From Pelagibacterales bacterium SAG-MED01 (GTDB lineage: Bacteria; Pseudomonadota; Alphaproteobacteria; Pelagibacterales; Pelagibacteraceae): a DNA stretch of 64,000 nucleotides. The stretch covers positions 42,070 through 106,069 of the forward strand of contig JACWCY010000004.1 in NCBI GenBank assembly GCA_014654455.1, in the 5' to 3' direction. The position numbers and the translations under genes were made by a program. The stretch's first letter is position 1. Each line of letters begins with the position of its first letter. The notes beneath the pieces are model-generated. The model saw only the letters and a list, made by a program, of their open reading frames with translations, did not search any database and was not told the origin of the DNA. This document shows, piece by piece, positions 8,844-18,474 of the stretch.

Positions 8844-9257
8844 ATGCGATACTGGTTAATGAAATCAGAACCAGATGTGTGGTCAATAGATCAACAAAAA
8901 AAAGCTGGAAACAAAGGGGCTCCTTGGGATGGGGTTAGAAATTACCAAGCAGCAAAAAATTTAAAATCAATGAAAAAAGGTGATCAATGTTTTTTTTATC
9001 ATTCAAACATTGGAAAAGAAATTGTTGGTATTGTAGAAGTAATAAAAGAATATTATTTAGATAAAACTGACCAATCTGGTCGGTTTGTTGCTGTTACGGT
9101 TAAATTTTTGAAAAAATTAAATAAGCCAATTACCCTGGAGAATATTAAAAAAAACAAGCAATTGTGCCATTTATCTTTGATAAAGCAAAGCAGACTATCG
9201 GTAATGCCTGTTGACTCTAAAAGCTGGAAAATTTTAATTAAGATGAGTAAGATTTAG
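8844..9257 (+). CDS. EVE (PUA-like) domain protein
   Basis: 137 residues covering one EVE domain: MRYWLMKSEPDVWSI at the start, then WDGVRNYQAAKNLKSMKKGD, FFYHSNIGKEIVGIVEV and a C-terminal RLSVMPVDSKSWKIL. EVE domains bind modified bases in RNA or DNA (YTH/PUA superfamily). In alphaproteobacteria a single-domain EVE gene near tsaD is common, which suggests a housekeeping RNA role rather than defence. It starts one base after the methyltransferase stop. Confidence 0.92.
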   Translation: MRYWLMKSEPDVWSIDQQKKAGNKGAPWDGVRNYQAAKNLKSMKKGDQCFFYHSNIGKEIVGIVEVIKEYYLDKTDQSGRFVAVTVKFLKKLNKPITLENIKKNKQLCHLSLIKQSRLSVMPVDSKSWKILIKMSKI

Positions 9258-9278
9258 TATAAATTAATTAAACTATTT

Positions 9279-11396
9279 ATGGCAAAAAAGAAAAAAAGAA
9301 AAATAATTAAAAGAAAATCTTCTAAAAAAAGAAAAGTAATTAAAAGAAAATCTTCTAAAAAAAGAAAAGTAATTAAAAGAAAATCTTCTAAAAAAAGAAA
9401 AGTAATTAAAAGAAAACCTAAAAATAAAAAATCTAAAGAATTTAAAAATGATTCTTCTTCTCAAGAATTAGTTTTTAAAACTCGACCTGAATGGGTCAAA
9501 AGTGGTTTAGCAAATAAATCTCAATATCAAAATAAATATAATGAATCGATAAAGAATAATAATGCTTTTTGGAAAAAAGAAGGAAAAAGAATAACTTGGA
9601 TTAAACCATACAAAAAAATTAAAGATGTTAAATATAGTAAAGAAGAAGTAAAAATTAAATGGTTTGAAGATGGTACATTAAACGCATCACAAAACTGTAT
9701 TGATAGACACTTAAAAGATAAAAAAGATAAAACTGCAATAATTTGGGTTGGAGATGACCCAAATGATACACAAAAAATTTCCTACAAACAACTACATCAA
9801 AAAGTTTCAAAAGCAGCTAATGGATTAAAAAAGTTAGGAATACAAAAAGGCGATAGGGTAACAATATACTTAACGATGATACCAGAACTAGCAATATTAA
9901 TGCTAGCATGTGCACGTATAGGTGCAATTCATTCTATAATTTTTGGGGGATTCTCTGCAGAGTCTATATCTGGAAGGGTAAACGATTGTAAGTCAGAATA
10001 TATCATAACTGCTGATGAAGGTGTGCGAGGAGGAAAAACAATTCCTCTTAAAGCTACTACAGATGAAGCTTTAAACAATTGTCCAAATGTTAAGAAATGT
10101 ATAGTTGTTAAAAGAACTGGAAATTATGTTTTTTGGAATAATAATAGAGATGTTTGGTATCATGATTTGATTAAAGATGTTTCAACTTATTGTGAGCCAG
10201 AAGAAATGAATGCTGAGGATCCATTATTTATTCTTTATACCTCGGGTTCTACAGGAAAACCAAAAGGAGTATTACATACCACTGGTGGATACATGGTCTA
10301 TGCATCCATGACTCATCAATATATTTTTAACTACAAGCCCAAAGATATTTATTGGTGTACTGCAGATATTGGTTGGGTTACAGGACATAGTTACATAATT
10401 TATGGACCTCTTGCAAATGGCGCAACGACAATAATGTTCGAGGGTGTTCCTAACTACCCTGATAGTTCAAGATGGTGGCAAATTGTAGATAAATTTAAAG
10501 TAAATACTTTCTACACTGCACCAACAGCCATAAGAGCATTAATGAGAGAAGGTGATAAACCAGTAAATAAAACCTCTAGAAAATCCCTTAAATTACTAGG
10601 AACTGTAGGGGAACCAATAAATCCTGAAGCATGGATGTGGTATTTTAAAACAATTGGAAACTCTAAATGTCCAATTGTTGATACATGGTGGCAAACAGAA
10701 ACTGGTGGTATTTTGATTGCTCCACAAACAGGTGCTATGCCATTAAAACCTGGTTCCGCAACTAAACCTTTTTATGGCATTAAACCCTCAATAATTAATA
10801 AAGATGGGAAAGAGATAAAAGGACCAGGCGAAGGAAGACTTTGTATTTCACAATCTTGGCCAGGCCAAATGAGAACAGTGTATGGAGATCACCAAAGATT
10901 TATAGATACGTATTTTTCTCAATTTGATGGAAAATATTTTACTGGAGATGGATGTAAAAGAGATAAAGATGGTTATTACTGGATAACTGGTAGAGTGGAT
11001 GATGTAATAATTGTCTCTGGTCACAACCTTGGAACTGCTGAAATTGAAAGTGCATTTGTTGCTCATCCTAAAGTTGCGGAAGCTGCAGTTGTTGGTTATC
11101 CACATGATATTAAAGGTAATGGATTATATTGTTACGTTACATTAAATGCTGGTGAAATTGAAACAGGAGATCTTGAAAGAGATTTAAAACTTTGGGTTAG
11201 GAAACAGATTGGTCCATTAGCTACACCAGATTTAATTCATTTTTCACCTGGTCTTCCTAAAACACGTTCAGGAAAAATTATGCGAAGAATTTTAAGAAAA
11301 ATTGCTGCTAATGAGCATGATCAATTAGGAGACACTACTACCTTAGCTGACCCAGGTGTTGTTGATAGCTTAGTTGAAAATAGGAAAAATATTTAA
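9279..11396 (+). CDS. acs: Acetyl-CoA synthetase with Lys/Arg-rich repetitive N-terminal extension
   Basis: 705 residues; converts acetate, ATP and CoA to acetyl-CoA. The catalytic part is canonical: N-terminal cap from about residue 66 ([12 protein letters not shown]), the P-loop [11 protein letters not shown] near 319-329, [14 protein letters not shown], and [11 protein letters not shown] with the acetylatable Lys 666. About 56 extra residues precede it, built from [11 protein letters not shown] repeats and almost entirely Lys/Arg/Ser. No in-frame Met lies between the start and about residue 195, so the extension is very probably translated. Together with the downstream symporter it forms an acetate uptake-and-activation region. 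Confidence 0.96.
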   Translation: MAKKKKRKIIKRKSSKKRKVIKRKSSKKRKVIKRKSSKKRKVIKRKPKNKKSKEFKNDSSSQELVFKTRPEWVKSGLANKSQYQNKYNESIKNNNAFWKKEGKRITWIKPYKKIKDVKYSKEEVKIKWFEDGTLNASQNCIDRHLKDKKDKTAIIWVGDDPNDTQKISYKQLHQKVSKAANGLKKLGIQKGDRVTIYLTMIPELAILMLACARIGAIHSIIFGGFSAESISGRVNDCKSEYIITADEGVRGGKTIPLKATTDEALNNCPNVKKCIVVKRTGNYVFWNNNRDVWYHDLIKDVSTYCEPEEMNAEDPLFILYTSGSTGKPKGVLHTTGGYMVYASMTHQYIFNYKPKDIYWCTADIGWVTGHSYIIYGPLANGATTIMFEGVPNYPDSSRWWQIVDKFKVNTFYTAPTAIRALMREGDKPVNKTSRKSLKLLGTVGEPINPEAWMWYFKTIGNSKCPIVDTWWQTETGGILIAPQTGAMPLKPGSATKPFYGIKPSIINKDGKEIKGPGEGRLCISQSWPGQMRTVYGDHQRFIDTYFSQFDGKYFTGDGCKRDKDGYYWITGRVDDVIIVSGHNLGTAEIESAFVAHPKVAEAAVVGYPHDIKGNGLYCYVTLNAGEIETGDLERDLKLWVRKQIGPLATPDLIHFSPGLPKTRSGKIMRRILRKIAANEHDQLGDTTTLADPGVVDSLVENRKNI
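9318..9416 (+). repeat. Three perfect 33-bp tandem repeats at the 5' end of acs
   Basis: Units at 9318-9350, 9351-9383 and 9384-9416 are identical and keep the reading frame, each encoding [12 protein letters not shown] degenerate unit precedes them (about 9285-9317). The unit is purine-rich on the coding strand. Perfect identity between copies points to recent duplication or slippage, so the copy number may vary between strains. Confidence 0.95.
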
Positions 11397-12016
11397 AACT
11401 GTATTCGTTCTTTAAATTCTTTTTTAACAATATCCCACTTCAAAATCATCGAATTCAAAACAATCTTTCGATCTAATGTTTTTAATTCATCTGCTATTGG
11501 TGCCCACTTGAATAGAGATAGAGCACTAAGATTAAATGGAAGATCACCATAGTAATTATCCCAATTAATATTTTGTAATCTTTCATTAAAATTTTTTTTT
11601 GCTTCTTCAATTATATCAGGCGGCATATTATTTGTAGTTTCATCATCTAAAATTTTAAAAAATATTTCTTTACCTTTATCAATATCTTGATAGTTAAAAA
11701 TAGCCTTTAAATAAGAGAATGTAAAAAAAGTAAGATCTTGTAAAGCTACAGCATAAATATTCCATTTAGCTAAATTTACGGATCCCATGAATTTATCATT
11801 TTCAAAATGAAGAACATATCTTGTTCCCATTCTAGTTTTTAAATATCCATAAAGTGTTACTTGTGTTACCCAGGCTGACTTTGATTGTATAAACTTTTCC
11901 AGTTCATCAAAATTATTTATTTTTTTCTTTGGTATAAAAGCTTTAAAAAGTGCAAAAAGATAAGTCTTGAAATCATTCCAAGACAGGTCTTTCCAGGTTA
12001 ATTTATATTTTGACAT
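11393..12016 (-). CDS. Conserved hypothetical protein
   Basis: 207 residues, soluble, no signal peptide. Features are an aromatic N-terminal helix region ([16 protein letters not shown]), then [21 protein letters not shown], a segment that looks highly conserved, and [10 protein letters not shown] recall alphaproteobacterial proteins with the [12 protein letters not shown] stretch, sometimes loosely labelled esterase, but no catalytic motif is visible and I assign no function. It is convergent with acs (4-base overlap) and divergent from the symporter operon. Confidence 0.75.
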   Translation of the reverse strand: MSKYKLTWKDLSWNDFKTYLFALFKAFIPKKKINNFDELEKFIQSKSAWVTQVTLYGYLKTRMGTRYVLHFENDKFMGSVNLAKWNIYAVALQDLTFFTFSYLKAIFNYQDIDKGKEIFFKILDDETTNNMPPDIIEEAKKNFNERLQNINWDNYYGDLPFNLSALSLFKWAPIADELKTLDRKIVLNSMILKWDIVKKEFKERIQF

Positions 12017-12112
12017 AAAATCTGTATTTTTTTGATTTATACCTTAAAAAATCCTATTTTTTGTACAATTTTAACACTTTAAATCTGTTTCATAATGGTT
12101 ATGGTTTTCGCC

Positions 12113-12122
12113 AGTTATAACT
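12113..12122. promoter_or_regulatory. Perfect 10-bp palindrome upstream of the symporter operon
   Basis: AGTTATAACT lies 20 bases before the start of the small symporter subunit, in the 125-bp divergent gap to the hypothetical gene. It could be a half-turn operator for a dimeric regulator. Such short AT-rich palindromes occur by chance, so this is weak. A purine-rich GAGAGAGG at 12127-12134 just before the ATG is a plausible ribosome-binding site. Confidence 0.3.
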
Positions 12123-12141
12123 AAAAAGAGAGAGGTATATA

Positions 12142-12402
12142 ATGTCAAAACAAGCACAACACTGGGAAAAAACCAGAAATTTGCTATTTATTACATTAGC
12201 AATTTGGTTTGTATTCTCAATTGGCATCTTCTTATTCGGAGCTGAAATGAATGAGGTCACTGGACCTTTCGGTTATCCTTGGACATATTGGTTTACATGT
12301 CAAGGATCTCTTGGAATCTTCGTAATCCTAATTTTCTGGTTTGCGAATAGACAAGAAAAAATCGATGAAGAATTCGGCTTTTCAGAAAGAGGGGACGACT
12401 AA
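12142..12402 (+). CDS. DUF4212 small subunit of Na+/solute symporter
   Basis: 86 residues with two transmembrane helices (about 15-37 and 54-73) and the family features HWEKTRNL at the start and FGYPWTYWFTCQGS between helices. These small proteins are always found beside a large SSS-family symporter of the VC_2705 type and are thought to form a two-part transporter with it. Here the stop overlaps the large-subunit start by one base, supporting a coupled complex in the inner membrane. Confidence 0.93.
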   Translation: MSKQAQHWEKTRNLLFITLAIWFVFSIGIFLFGAEMNEVTGPFGYPWTYWFTCQGSLGIFVILIFWFANRQEKIDEEFGFSERGDD

Positions 12403-14210
12403 TGAAAGGTAATTTTATAGATAACTTGCCTAAGGTTTATGGAATCTACACAGGTGGATTTTTAGCTTTCATAATCATTATGGCAATAGGCGAACAGATG
12501 GGTATGACGTCTAAAGCAATTGGAATTTGTTTCGTTGCTTTTACCGTTGCCATCTACGCAATAATTGGTTGGCTATCACGTACAGCACAAGCAGATGCTT
12601 ATTACGTAGCTGGAAGACAAGTACCTACCGTATTCAATGGAATGGCGACTGCAGCAGACTGGATGTCTGGTGCTTCATTCGTTGCAATGGCAGGTGGTAT
12701 TTACTTTAAAGGCTACGGCTATATGGCGCTACTTGTTGGTTGGACTGGTGGTTATGTACTAGTTGCATCTTTATTAGCACCATACCTAAGAAAATTTGGC
12801 TGTTACACAGTTCCAGATTTCATAGGTACAAGATACGGTGGTAATTTAGCCAGGTTACTTGCAGTAATAGTTTTAACTGTTGCTTCATTTACTTATGTGA
12901 CTGCACAAATTAACGCTACAGGTACTATTGCATCTGTTGCTCTTGATATTCCATTCCAATACGCAGTATATGTTGGACTAGTAAGTATTTTACTTTGTTC
13001 AATGTTAGGTGGTATGAGAGGGGTAACATGGACACAGGTTGCACAATACATTGTACTAATTATAGCTTACTTACTTCCAGTATTCTGGATCAGTAACAAA
13101 ATGGGTGCGGGTTTCTTCCCTCACTTTATGTTAGCTGATGAAGTAGCTAGAATTGGTGAATTAGAACAACAGTTTGGTTTTGTAAAAAACTCAGCTGCTG
13201 ATCTTGCGAATGTACCAAAAGGATTAGCTGGAATAACTAAGGCTCACTCAGCGGTTAACGCTACGCCTTGGGCATTTATTTCATTAGCTCTTGCGATGAT
13301 GATGGGAACTGCCTCATTACCGCATGTAATGATGAGATATTTCACTACTCCAAGTGTAAAAGCGGCTAGAAAATCAGTAGGTTGGTCATTATTCTTTATC
13401 TTCCTACTTTATTCTTCTGCTCCAATGTTAGCGACGCTGTCTAAATTGTCATTGATTGATCCGTCATTACCAACTGGTATTATCGGTAAATCAATTGCAG
13501 AAGTTCAAGCGATAGATTGGTATCAAAACTGGAACGCAGCAAACTTAATGTTTGTAAGCGACTTTAACGGAAATGGAACTCTTGAATTAAATGAGTTTTT
13601 CATGGGTGGTAAAGCCGTTGTGTTAGCAACTCCAGAAATAGCTGGATTACCTTATGTAATCTCAGGTCTAGTTGCTGCTGGAGGTATGGCTGCTGCCATG
13701 TCAACAGCTGATGGTTTGATTCTAGCAATTGCAAATGCTTTATCTCATGACTTGTACTACAAGATCATTGATCCAAAAGCAGAAACTGCAAAACGACTAG
13801 TTGTTGCAAGGGTATTACTTGTGGTAATTGGTTTTGCTGGAGCAACTATTGCGGCAATGGAAATCCAAGGCATCTTAGGTTCAGTAATTTGGGCTTTTGA
13901 CTTTGCGATGTCTGGATTATTCTTCCCACTTGTACTTGGTGTATGGTGGAAGAGAGCTAACAGAGAAGGTGCTATAGCTGGTATGGCTTTAGGTCTTGGT
14001 TCTGCTATTTGGTACCTAGTTTGGGTACGAACTGGTGGAAGTGGATTCTTAGGTCTTACTCAATTAACATTTGGTATCTTTGGAGCCGCTGTTAGTTTTG
14101 TTGCTATGGTTGTTGTAAGTTTAATGACTGGAGCACCAAACGCTGCTACGCAAAAAATGGTTGATGAGGTTCGTGTACCATCTGGTAGAACGATCCTTGG
14201 CAAACAATAA
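12402..14210 (+). CDS. Na+/solute symporter, large subunit (acetate-permease-like, VC_2705 subfamily)
   Basis: 602 residues with about 13 hydrophobic segments. SSS-family landmarks are YYVAGRQVPTVFNGMATAADWMSGASF, FIGTRYGG, GMRGVTWTQVAQY, LPHVMMRYFTTPSVKAARKS and ISGLVAAGGMAAAMSTADGL. It probably takes up acetate or a related short acid with Na+, fitting the nearby acs, but the ligand is not proven. An unusual loop at residues 387-398 (DFNGNGTLELNE) matches an EF-hand Ca2+ loop. Codons are less AT-biased than those of the neighbours, as in highly expressed genes. A strong terminator follows. Confidence 0.93.
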   Translation: MKGNFIDNLPKVYGIYTGGFLAFIIIMAIGEQMGMTSKAIGICFVAFTVAIYAIIGWLSRTAQADAYYVAGRQVPTVFNGMATAADWMSGASFVAMAGGIYFKGYGYMALLVGWTGGYVLVASLLAPYLRKFGCYTVPDFIGTRYGGNLARLLAVIVLTVASFTYVTAQINATGTIASVALDIPFQYAVYVGLVSILLCSMLGGMRGVTWTQVAQYIVLIIAYLLPVFWISNKMGAGFFPHFMLADEVARIGELEQQFGFVKNSAADLANVPKGLAGITKAHSAVNATPWAFISLALAMMMGTASLPHVMMRYFTTPSVKAARKSVGWSLFFIFLLYSSAPMLATLSKLSLIDPSLPTGIIGKSIAEVQAIDWYQNWNAANLMFVSDFNGNGTLELNEFFMGGKAVVLATPEIAGLPYVISGLVAAGGMAAAMSTADGLILAIANALSHDLYYKIIDPKAETAKRLVVARVLLVVIGFAGATIAAMEIQGILGSVIWAFDFAMSGLFFPLVLGVWWKRANREGAIAGMALGLGSAIWYLVWVRTGGSGFLGLTQLTFGIFGAAVSFVAMVVVSLMTGAPNAATQKMVDEVRVPSGRTILGKQ

Positions 14211-14221
14211 AAAATTAATTT

Positions 14222-14247
14222 AAGGGGCGATTAATTTCGCCCCTTTT
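14222..14247 (+). terminator. Rho-independent terminator after symporter operon
   Basis: A perfect 9-bp stem (AAGGGGCGA / TCGCCCCTT) with a 6-base loop and a short T run starts 12 bases after the symporter stop. The GC-rich stem stands out in this AT-rich DNA. It is one of only two obvious intrinsic terminators seen in the window. Confidence 0.93.
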
Positions 14248-14279
14248 AATTTCTAAGTTTTTCCAATATAAATTTCATT

Positions 14280-14636
14280 ATGTCAGCTAATTTTCATCCT
14301 TTAATTTATATCATTGATTATATTCTTGGGGTTATCATGTGGACTTTAATTGGAAGAGTTGCGATGAATATTTTTCAAAAAGAAGATTCTCAATTTTTTT
14401 TCATGAAAGTTTTTGTTAAGTTTACTAATCCGTTAATTCTTATTTTTAAACCTTTAACTCCTCCATTTATAATCAAACCATTAGTTCCATTATATGTGGC
14501 TTGGTTTTTTTTTATGATTAGGTTTTATCTAATGCCTTGGGTTTTGGGTTATTCTGTAATGGGTATGCTATCTTTTCCTCTGGAAAGTGAAATTTCGAGA
14601 CAAATTTACCAATTTTTTAATTCAATTAAATTTTAA
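14280..14636 (+). CDS. Small integral membrane protein, YggT-like
   Basis: 118 residues with three or four hydrophobic segments. The central FVKFTNPLILIFKPLTPPFI followed by a membrane segment recalls the DPILRPIRRFLP-type turn of YggT proteins, but the match is loose. No other function can be assigned. The gene lies between the symporter terminator and the hairpin before rpe. Confidence 0.65.
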   Translation: MSANFHPLIYIIDYILGVIMWTLIGRVAMNIFQKEDSQFFFMKVFVKFTNPLILIFKPLTPPFIIKPLVPLYVAWFFFMIRFYLMPWVLGYSVMGMLSFPLESEISRQIYQFFNSIKF

Positions 14637-14638
14637 AA

Positions 14639-14666
14639 ATTGATACTAGTAAAACTAGTTATCAAT
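14639..14666 (+). promoter_or_regulatory. Hairpin covering the rpe translation start
   Basis: Left arm ATTGATACTAGT (14639-14650), loop AAA, right arm ACTAGTTATCAAT (14654-14666): 12 base pairs with a single-base bulge. The right arm includes the first two bases of the rpe ATG, and the stem occupies the whole ribosome-binding region. As RNA it would hide the start; as DNA it is a long imperfect palindrome able to bind a dimer. Confidence 0.6.
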
Positions 14667-15324
14667 GAAAAAAATACAAATATCACCATCAATATTATCT
14701 GCAGATTTTAGTCAATTAGGTAATGAAATAAAAAGACTTGAAAAAAGTGGTGCAGATATGATTCATGTTGACGTTATGGATGGTCACTTTGTTCCAAATT
14801 TAACTATTGGACCTCCAGTAATTAAAGCATTAAAAAAACATTCATCAATACTTTTTGATGTTCATTTAATGATTTCTCCAGTTCATGAATATATAGAAGC
14901 TTATTCAAATGCTGGTGCAGACATCATAACAATTCATCCTGAGGCTACTAAAGATCTCAAATCATCAATTTTAAAAATCAAGGAATTAAAAAAAAAGGTT
15001 GGAATTTCTCTTAATCCTGAAACTAAGATTGATGTAATTTTAAATTTTTTAGACCAAATAGATTTGGTTTTAATTATGAGTGTAAATCCAGGTTTTGGAG
15101 GTCAAAAATTTATGCCTGAAGTTTTAATTAAAATAAAAGAATTAAAAAAAATTCAAAAAGAAAAAAAATTAAATTTTGATATCGAAATTGATGGTGGAAT
15201 AAATTTTGAAAATTCTAAAACGGCTATAGAGGCCGGCGCAAACATATTAGTTTCTGGAACTACAGTTTTTAAAAGCAATAATGGAGATATTAAAAAAAAT
15301 ATTGAATTACTAAAATCAAAGTAA
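14665..15324 (+). CDS. rpe: Ribulose-phosphate 3-epimerase
   Basis: 219 residues, typical length. A TIM-barrel enzyme interconverting ribulose-5-P and xylulose-5-P in the pentose phosphate pathway. Motifs are ISPSILSADFSQLG, the metal-site VDVMDGHFVPNLTIGP, DVHLMI, MSVNPGFGGQKF and the phosphate-binding EIDGGINFEN and ANILVSGTTVF. It is followed at 4 bases by the heparinase-family gene and then purH, an order seen in other alphaproteobacteria. The start codon lies inside a hairpin. Confidence 0.97.
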   Translation: MKKIQISPSILSADFSQLGNEIKRLEKSGADMIHVDVMDGHFVPNLTIGPPVIKALKKHSSILFDVHLMISPVHEYIEAYSNAGADIITIHPEATKDLKSSILKIKELKKKVGISLNPETKIDVILNFLDQIDLVLIMSVNPGFGGQKFMPEVLIKIKELKKIQKEKKLNFDIEIDGGINFENSKTAIEAGANILVSGTTVFKSNNGDIKKNIELLKSK

Positions 15325-15328
15325 TTTT

Positions 15329-16939
15329 ATGATTTATATAAATCAATTTTTATTTAATATTTTCAATCGTCTGGAAAAAATTTACTTAAATTCTGAAATT
15401 TATAATAATAAAATCTCTAAAGTGGAAGGTGGGGATTTAATTTATAAACCTAGTCCTCATTTGCTTTCATCTATAATTAAATATCAAAAAAGAAAAATTA
15501 AAATTGAAGATTTTTCACTAGATGAAATCTGGAACAATAATAATTTAAGCAATAAAGAATACAAAAACTTAAATAATTTTTATTGGTTTTTTAGTTTAGA
15601 TCTAAAATCATCAAAAAAAACTACACAATCTGTAATTACAAATTGGATAAATAATAATTACAAATATAATGAGAAAAGTTGGAATTTTGATGTGACAGCA
15701 AAAAGAATTATTGCTTGGCTATCGTTGTATAATCTTACTTTTGAAGAAAGTGATGAACATTATAGAAATAATTTTAATAGGATCATTCAAAAACAAACAA
15801 ATCATTTAATTAATGAAGTAAAAAAATCCAAAATAATTGAGGATAAATTAATTGGTTGTGCATCAATTATTCTTGTTGGACTTTGCTATCAAAATGAAAA
15901 AAATTATTTATCATTTGGATCTAGTCTTTTAAAAAAAATTTCAAAATTAACATTAAATAATTACGGTTTTCCAAAATCACGAAATATTAAACAATTAATC
16001 TTATATTTAAAATATTTTATATTAATAAGAGAATGGTATAAGGAGTCTCAGCTTTTAATCCCTGAGTATATTGATGAAACTATATACTATCTTGGACAGG
16101 GGTATGCTTTTATTTGGCAAAATTTTAGCTCTGATTTTTTATTTAATGGAAATAATATTTCAAACAATGCAGATTTTGATAATTATCTTAAAAGACTGGG
16201 CTATAAATTTAAGAATGAAAATCAAGACTTTGGTGGATACATAATTTTAAAAAATAAAAAGATTTGCCTAATTATGGATGCAGGCTCATCTCCAAATTCA
16301 GAATACTCAAAAAACTATCAATCAGGTGCTTTGTCTTTCGAAATTATATCGAATAAAAAAAAATTAATAAGTAATTGTGGATATCACTCCAAAAATAATA
16401 TTAAACTTAATCAGTTATCCAAGACTTCTGCTGCACACAGCACATTAATCATAGATGATAATTCATCATGCAAATTTACCAAAGCCGATAACTCATGGTT
16501 ATTAAAAAAAGGATTAAGAATATTAAAAAAACATACTGTATTTGAAAAAAACTATTGGAAAGTAAATGCTTCCCACGATGGATATATGAAAAAATATAAT
16601 TCAATTCATGAAAGAGAAATTGAATTTTATCCTGAAAAAATGCTTTTTATTGGTATAGATAAGATAATAAAAAAAAAGGGAAATTTTAATTATAAGTTTG
16701 ATATTAGATTTCATTTGGAACCAACTGTTAAATTAATGAAAACACAGGATAATAAATCAATTTTAATTGAGTTAGATGATGAGGGATGGAAATTTACTTG
16801 TGATAATTATGAAATAAATATTGATAAGGGTTTATATTTCGGTAATAAAAATTCATATACTGAAAATCAAAATATTTTTATAAGTGGTATCTCTAACAAT
16901 CAGACTGAAAATATTAAATGGGAAATACTAAAAATATAA
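15329..16939 (+). CDS. Heparinase II/III family protein
   Basis: 536 residues: an alpha-helical N-terminal half (about 1-290) with WNFDVTAKRIIAWL and a C-terminal beta-sandwich half containing the family pattern DAGSSPNSEYSKNYQSGALSFE, then AAHSTLIIDD and WKVNASHDGYM. Family members are polysaccharide lyases or related proteins; in alphaproteobacteria this rpe-purH-linked version is widespread, suggesting an envelope or cell-wall role rather than heparin degradation. No clear signal peptide is seen. The stop shares one base with the purH start. Confidence 0.85.
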   Translation: MIYINQFLFNIFNRLEKIYLNSEIYNNKISKVEGGDLIYKPSPHLLSSIIKYQKRKIKIEDFSLDEIWNNNNLSNKEYKNLNNFYWFFSLDLKSSKKTTQSVITNWINNNYKYNEKSWNFDVTAKRIIAWLSLYNLTFEESDEHYRNNFNRIIQKQTNHLINEVKKSKIIEDKLIGCASIILVGLCYQNEKNYLSFGSSLLKKISKLTLNNYGFPKSRNIKQLILYLKYFILIREWYKESQLLIPEYIDETIYYLGQGYAFIWQNFSSDFLFNGNNISNNADFDNYLKRLGYKFKNENQDFGGYIILKNKKICLIMDAGSSPNSEYSKNYQSGALSFEIISNKKKLISNCGYHSKNNIKLNQLSKTSAAHSTLIIDDNSSCKFTKADNSWLLKKGLRILKKHTVFEKNYWKVNASHDGYMKKYNSIHEREIEFYPEKMLFIGIDKIIKKKGNFNYKFDIRFHLEPTVKLMKTQDNKSILIELDDEGWKFTCDNYEINIDKGLYFGNKNSYTENQNIFISGISNNQTENIKWEILKI

Positions 16940-18474
16940 TGAAAAAAATAAAATCTGCTTTAATATCTGTATCAGACAAATCAAATTTAAAACCACTTTT
17001 ACAAATATTAAAAAATAATAATATTAAATTAATTAGTTCAGGTGGAACATTTAAAGAAATAAAAAAACTTAAATTCAAATGCTCAGAAGTTTCAGATTTT
17101 ACTGGTTTTAATGAAATACTTGATGGTAGAATAAAAACTTTACATCCCAAAATTCATGCGGGGATCTTAAATAAGAGAAATAATAAATCTCACATAAAGG
17201 ATCTAAAAAAAAATAACTTTGAAAATATCGACTTAGTTATTGTAAATTTCTACCCATTTGAAAAAATTTTAGAAAAATCAAAAAATCATGAACGAATTAT
17301 AGAAAATATTGATATTGGTGGGCCTGCTATGGTCAGAGCTGCTGCAAAGAATTATAATGATGTCACTGTAATTACTGCAATAGAACAATATTCAGAGTTT
17401 ATTAATGAATTGAAAGTTAATAAAGGAAATACTTCATTAAGTTTTAGAAAAAAAATGTCCCAGCTAGCCTTTACCGAAACAGCATATTATGATTCTGTTA
17501 TATCAAGCTATTTTAATAAAATTTCTAAAACATATTTTCCTCAGAAAAAAATTATTCATGGAAATTTAATTGAAAAACTAAGATATGGTGAAAATCCACA
17601 TCAAGAAAGTGCCATATATTCAAGAAATAAACATTTAAGTATAAATAAAATTCACGGAAAACAATTAAGTTATAATAACTATAATGATATATTTTCAGCG
17701 CTTACAATCTCTAAGACCTTTCCAAAAAATATAGGAACAGTTATCATTAAACATGCAAATCCTTGTGGTGTATCTATTTTAAAAAATAATTTAGAAAGTT
17801 ATAAGTCTGCATTAGCATGTGATCCTATAAGTGCATTTGGTGGTATTGTGTCGTGTAATTTTAAAGTTACACAAAATTTAGCATCAGAATTAAATAAAAT
17901 ATTTCTTGAAGTGATCATTGCCAATGGCTTTGATAAAAATGCACTTAAAATATTAAAATCAAGAAAAAATTTACGATTAATTGATGCAACTAAATTTTCT
18001 TTAAGTGAAATTTTAAAATTTAATTCTACAAGTGATTCTATTTTAATTCAATCTGAGGATATAAATCAAATTTCTAAAAAAGAATTTAAGATTGTTTCAA
18101 AAAACCAACCAAGTAAATCACAATTTGATAATTTAATATTTGCTTTTAATATTTGTCGATATGTAAAATCTAATGCAATTGTACTTGCAAGTAATAAAGC
18201 AACAGTGGGAATTGGGTCAGGACAACCAAGTAGACTTGATAGTTGTCAGATTGCTATAGATAAAATGAAAAAATTCATAAAATCAAAAAATGAAATTGTT
18301 GCCGCTTCTGATGCTTTTTTTCCTTTTGTAGATGGTATTGAAAAGCTCGTTCAATCTGGAGTTACTGCTGTTATTCAGCCTGCTGGATCAATTAGAGATA
18401 AAGAAATTATTAAGTTTGCTAACTCAACTAATACTGTGCTAGTTTTTTCCAAAACTAGACATTTTAGACATTAA
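16939..18474 (+). CDS. purH: Bifunctional AICAR transformylase / IMP cyclohydrolase
   Basis: 511 residues; carries out the last two steps of IMP synthesis using 10-formyl-THF, which folD can supply. The ATG at 16939 (TAATG overlap with the previous stop) is preferred over an in-frame start 21 bases earlier because it gives the family N-terminus KKIKSALISVSDKSNL. Motifs are SSGGTF, GGRIKTLHP-like DGRIKTLHPKIHAG, DIGGPAMVRAAAKN, LRYGENPHQ, the transformylase KHANPCGV and SDAFFPF. Its 3' end overlaps convergent phhB by 11 bases. Confidence 0.97.
   Translation: MKKIKSALISVSDKSNLKPLLQILKNNNIKLISSGGTFKEIKKLKFKCSEVSDFTGFNEILDGRIKTLHPKIHAGILNKRNNKSHIKDLKKNNFENIDLVIVNFYPFEKILEKSKNHERIIENIDIGGPAMVRAAAKNYNDVTVITAIEQYSEFINELKVNKGNTSLSFRKKMSQLAFTETAYYDSVISSYFNKISKTYFPQKKIIHGNLIEKLRYGENPHQESAIYSRNKHLSINKIHGKQLSYNNYNDIFSALTISKTFPKNIGTVIIKHANPCGVSILKNNLESYKSALACDPISAFGGIVSCNFKVTQNLASELNKIFLEVIIANGFDKNALKILKSRKNLRLIDATKFSLSEILKFNSTSDSILIQSEDINQISKKEFKIVSKNQPSKSQFDNLIFAFNICRYVKSNAIVLASNKATVGIGSGQPSRLDSCQIAIDKMKKFIKSKNEIVAASDAFFPFVDGIEKLVQSGVTAVIQPAGSIRDKEIIKFANSTNTVLVFSKTRHFRH

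Noticed and set aside
8844..9257. EVE gene as part of a defence island
   Set aside because: No restriction, toxin or CRISPR genes are nearby; the surroundings are housekeeping genes.
9279..9450. KKRKV in the Acs arm resembles the SV40 nuclear localisation core
   Set aside because: The organism is bacterial; the match follows from Lys/Arg-rich repeats and has no targeting meaning here.
9273..9464. Minus-strand ORF rich in Phe/Arg repeats opposite the acs 5' end
   Set aside because: It is the antisense shadow of the 33-bp repeats; the plus-strand frame is continuous with a canonical enzyme.
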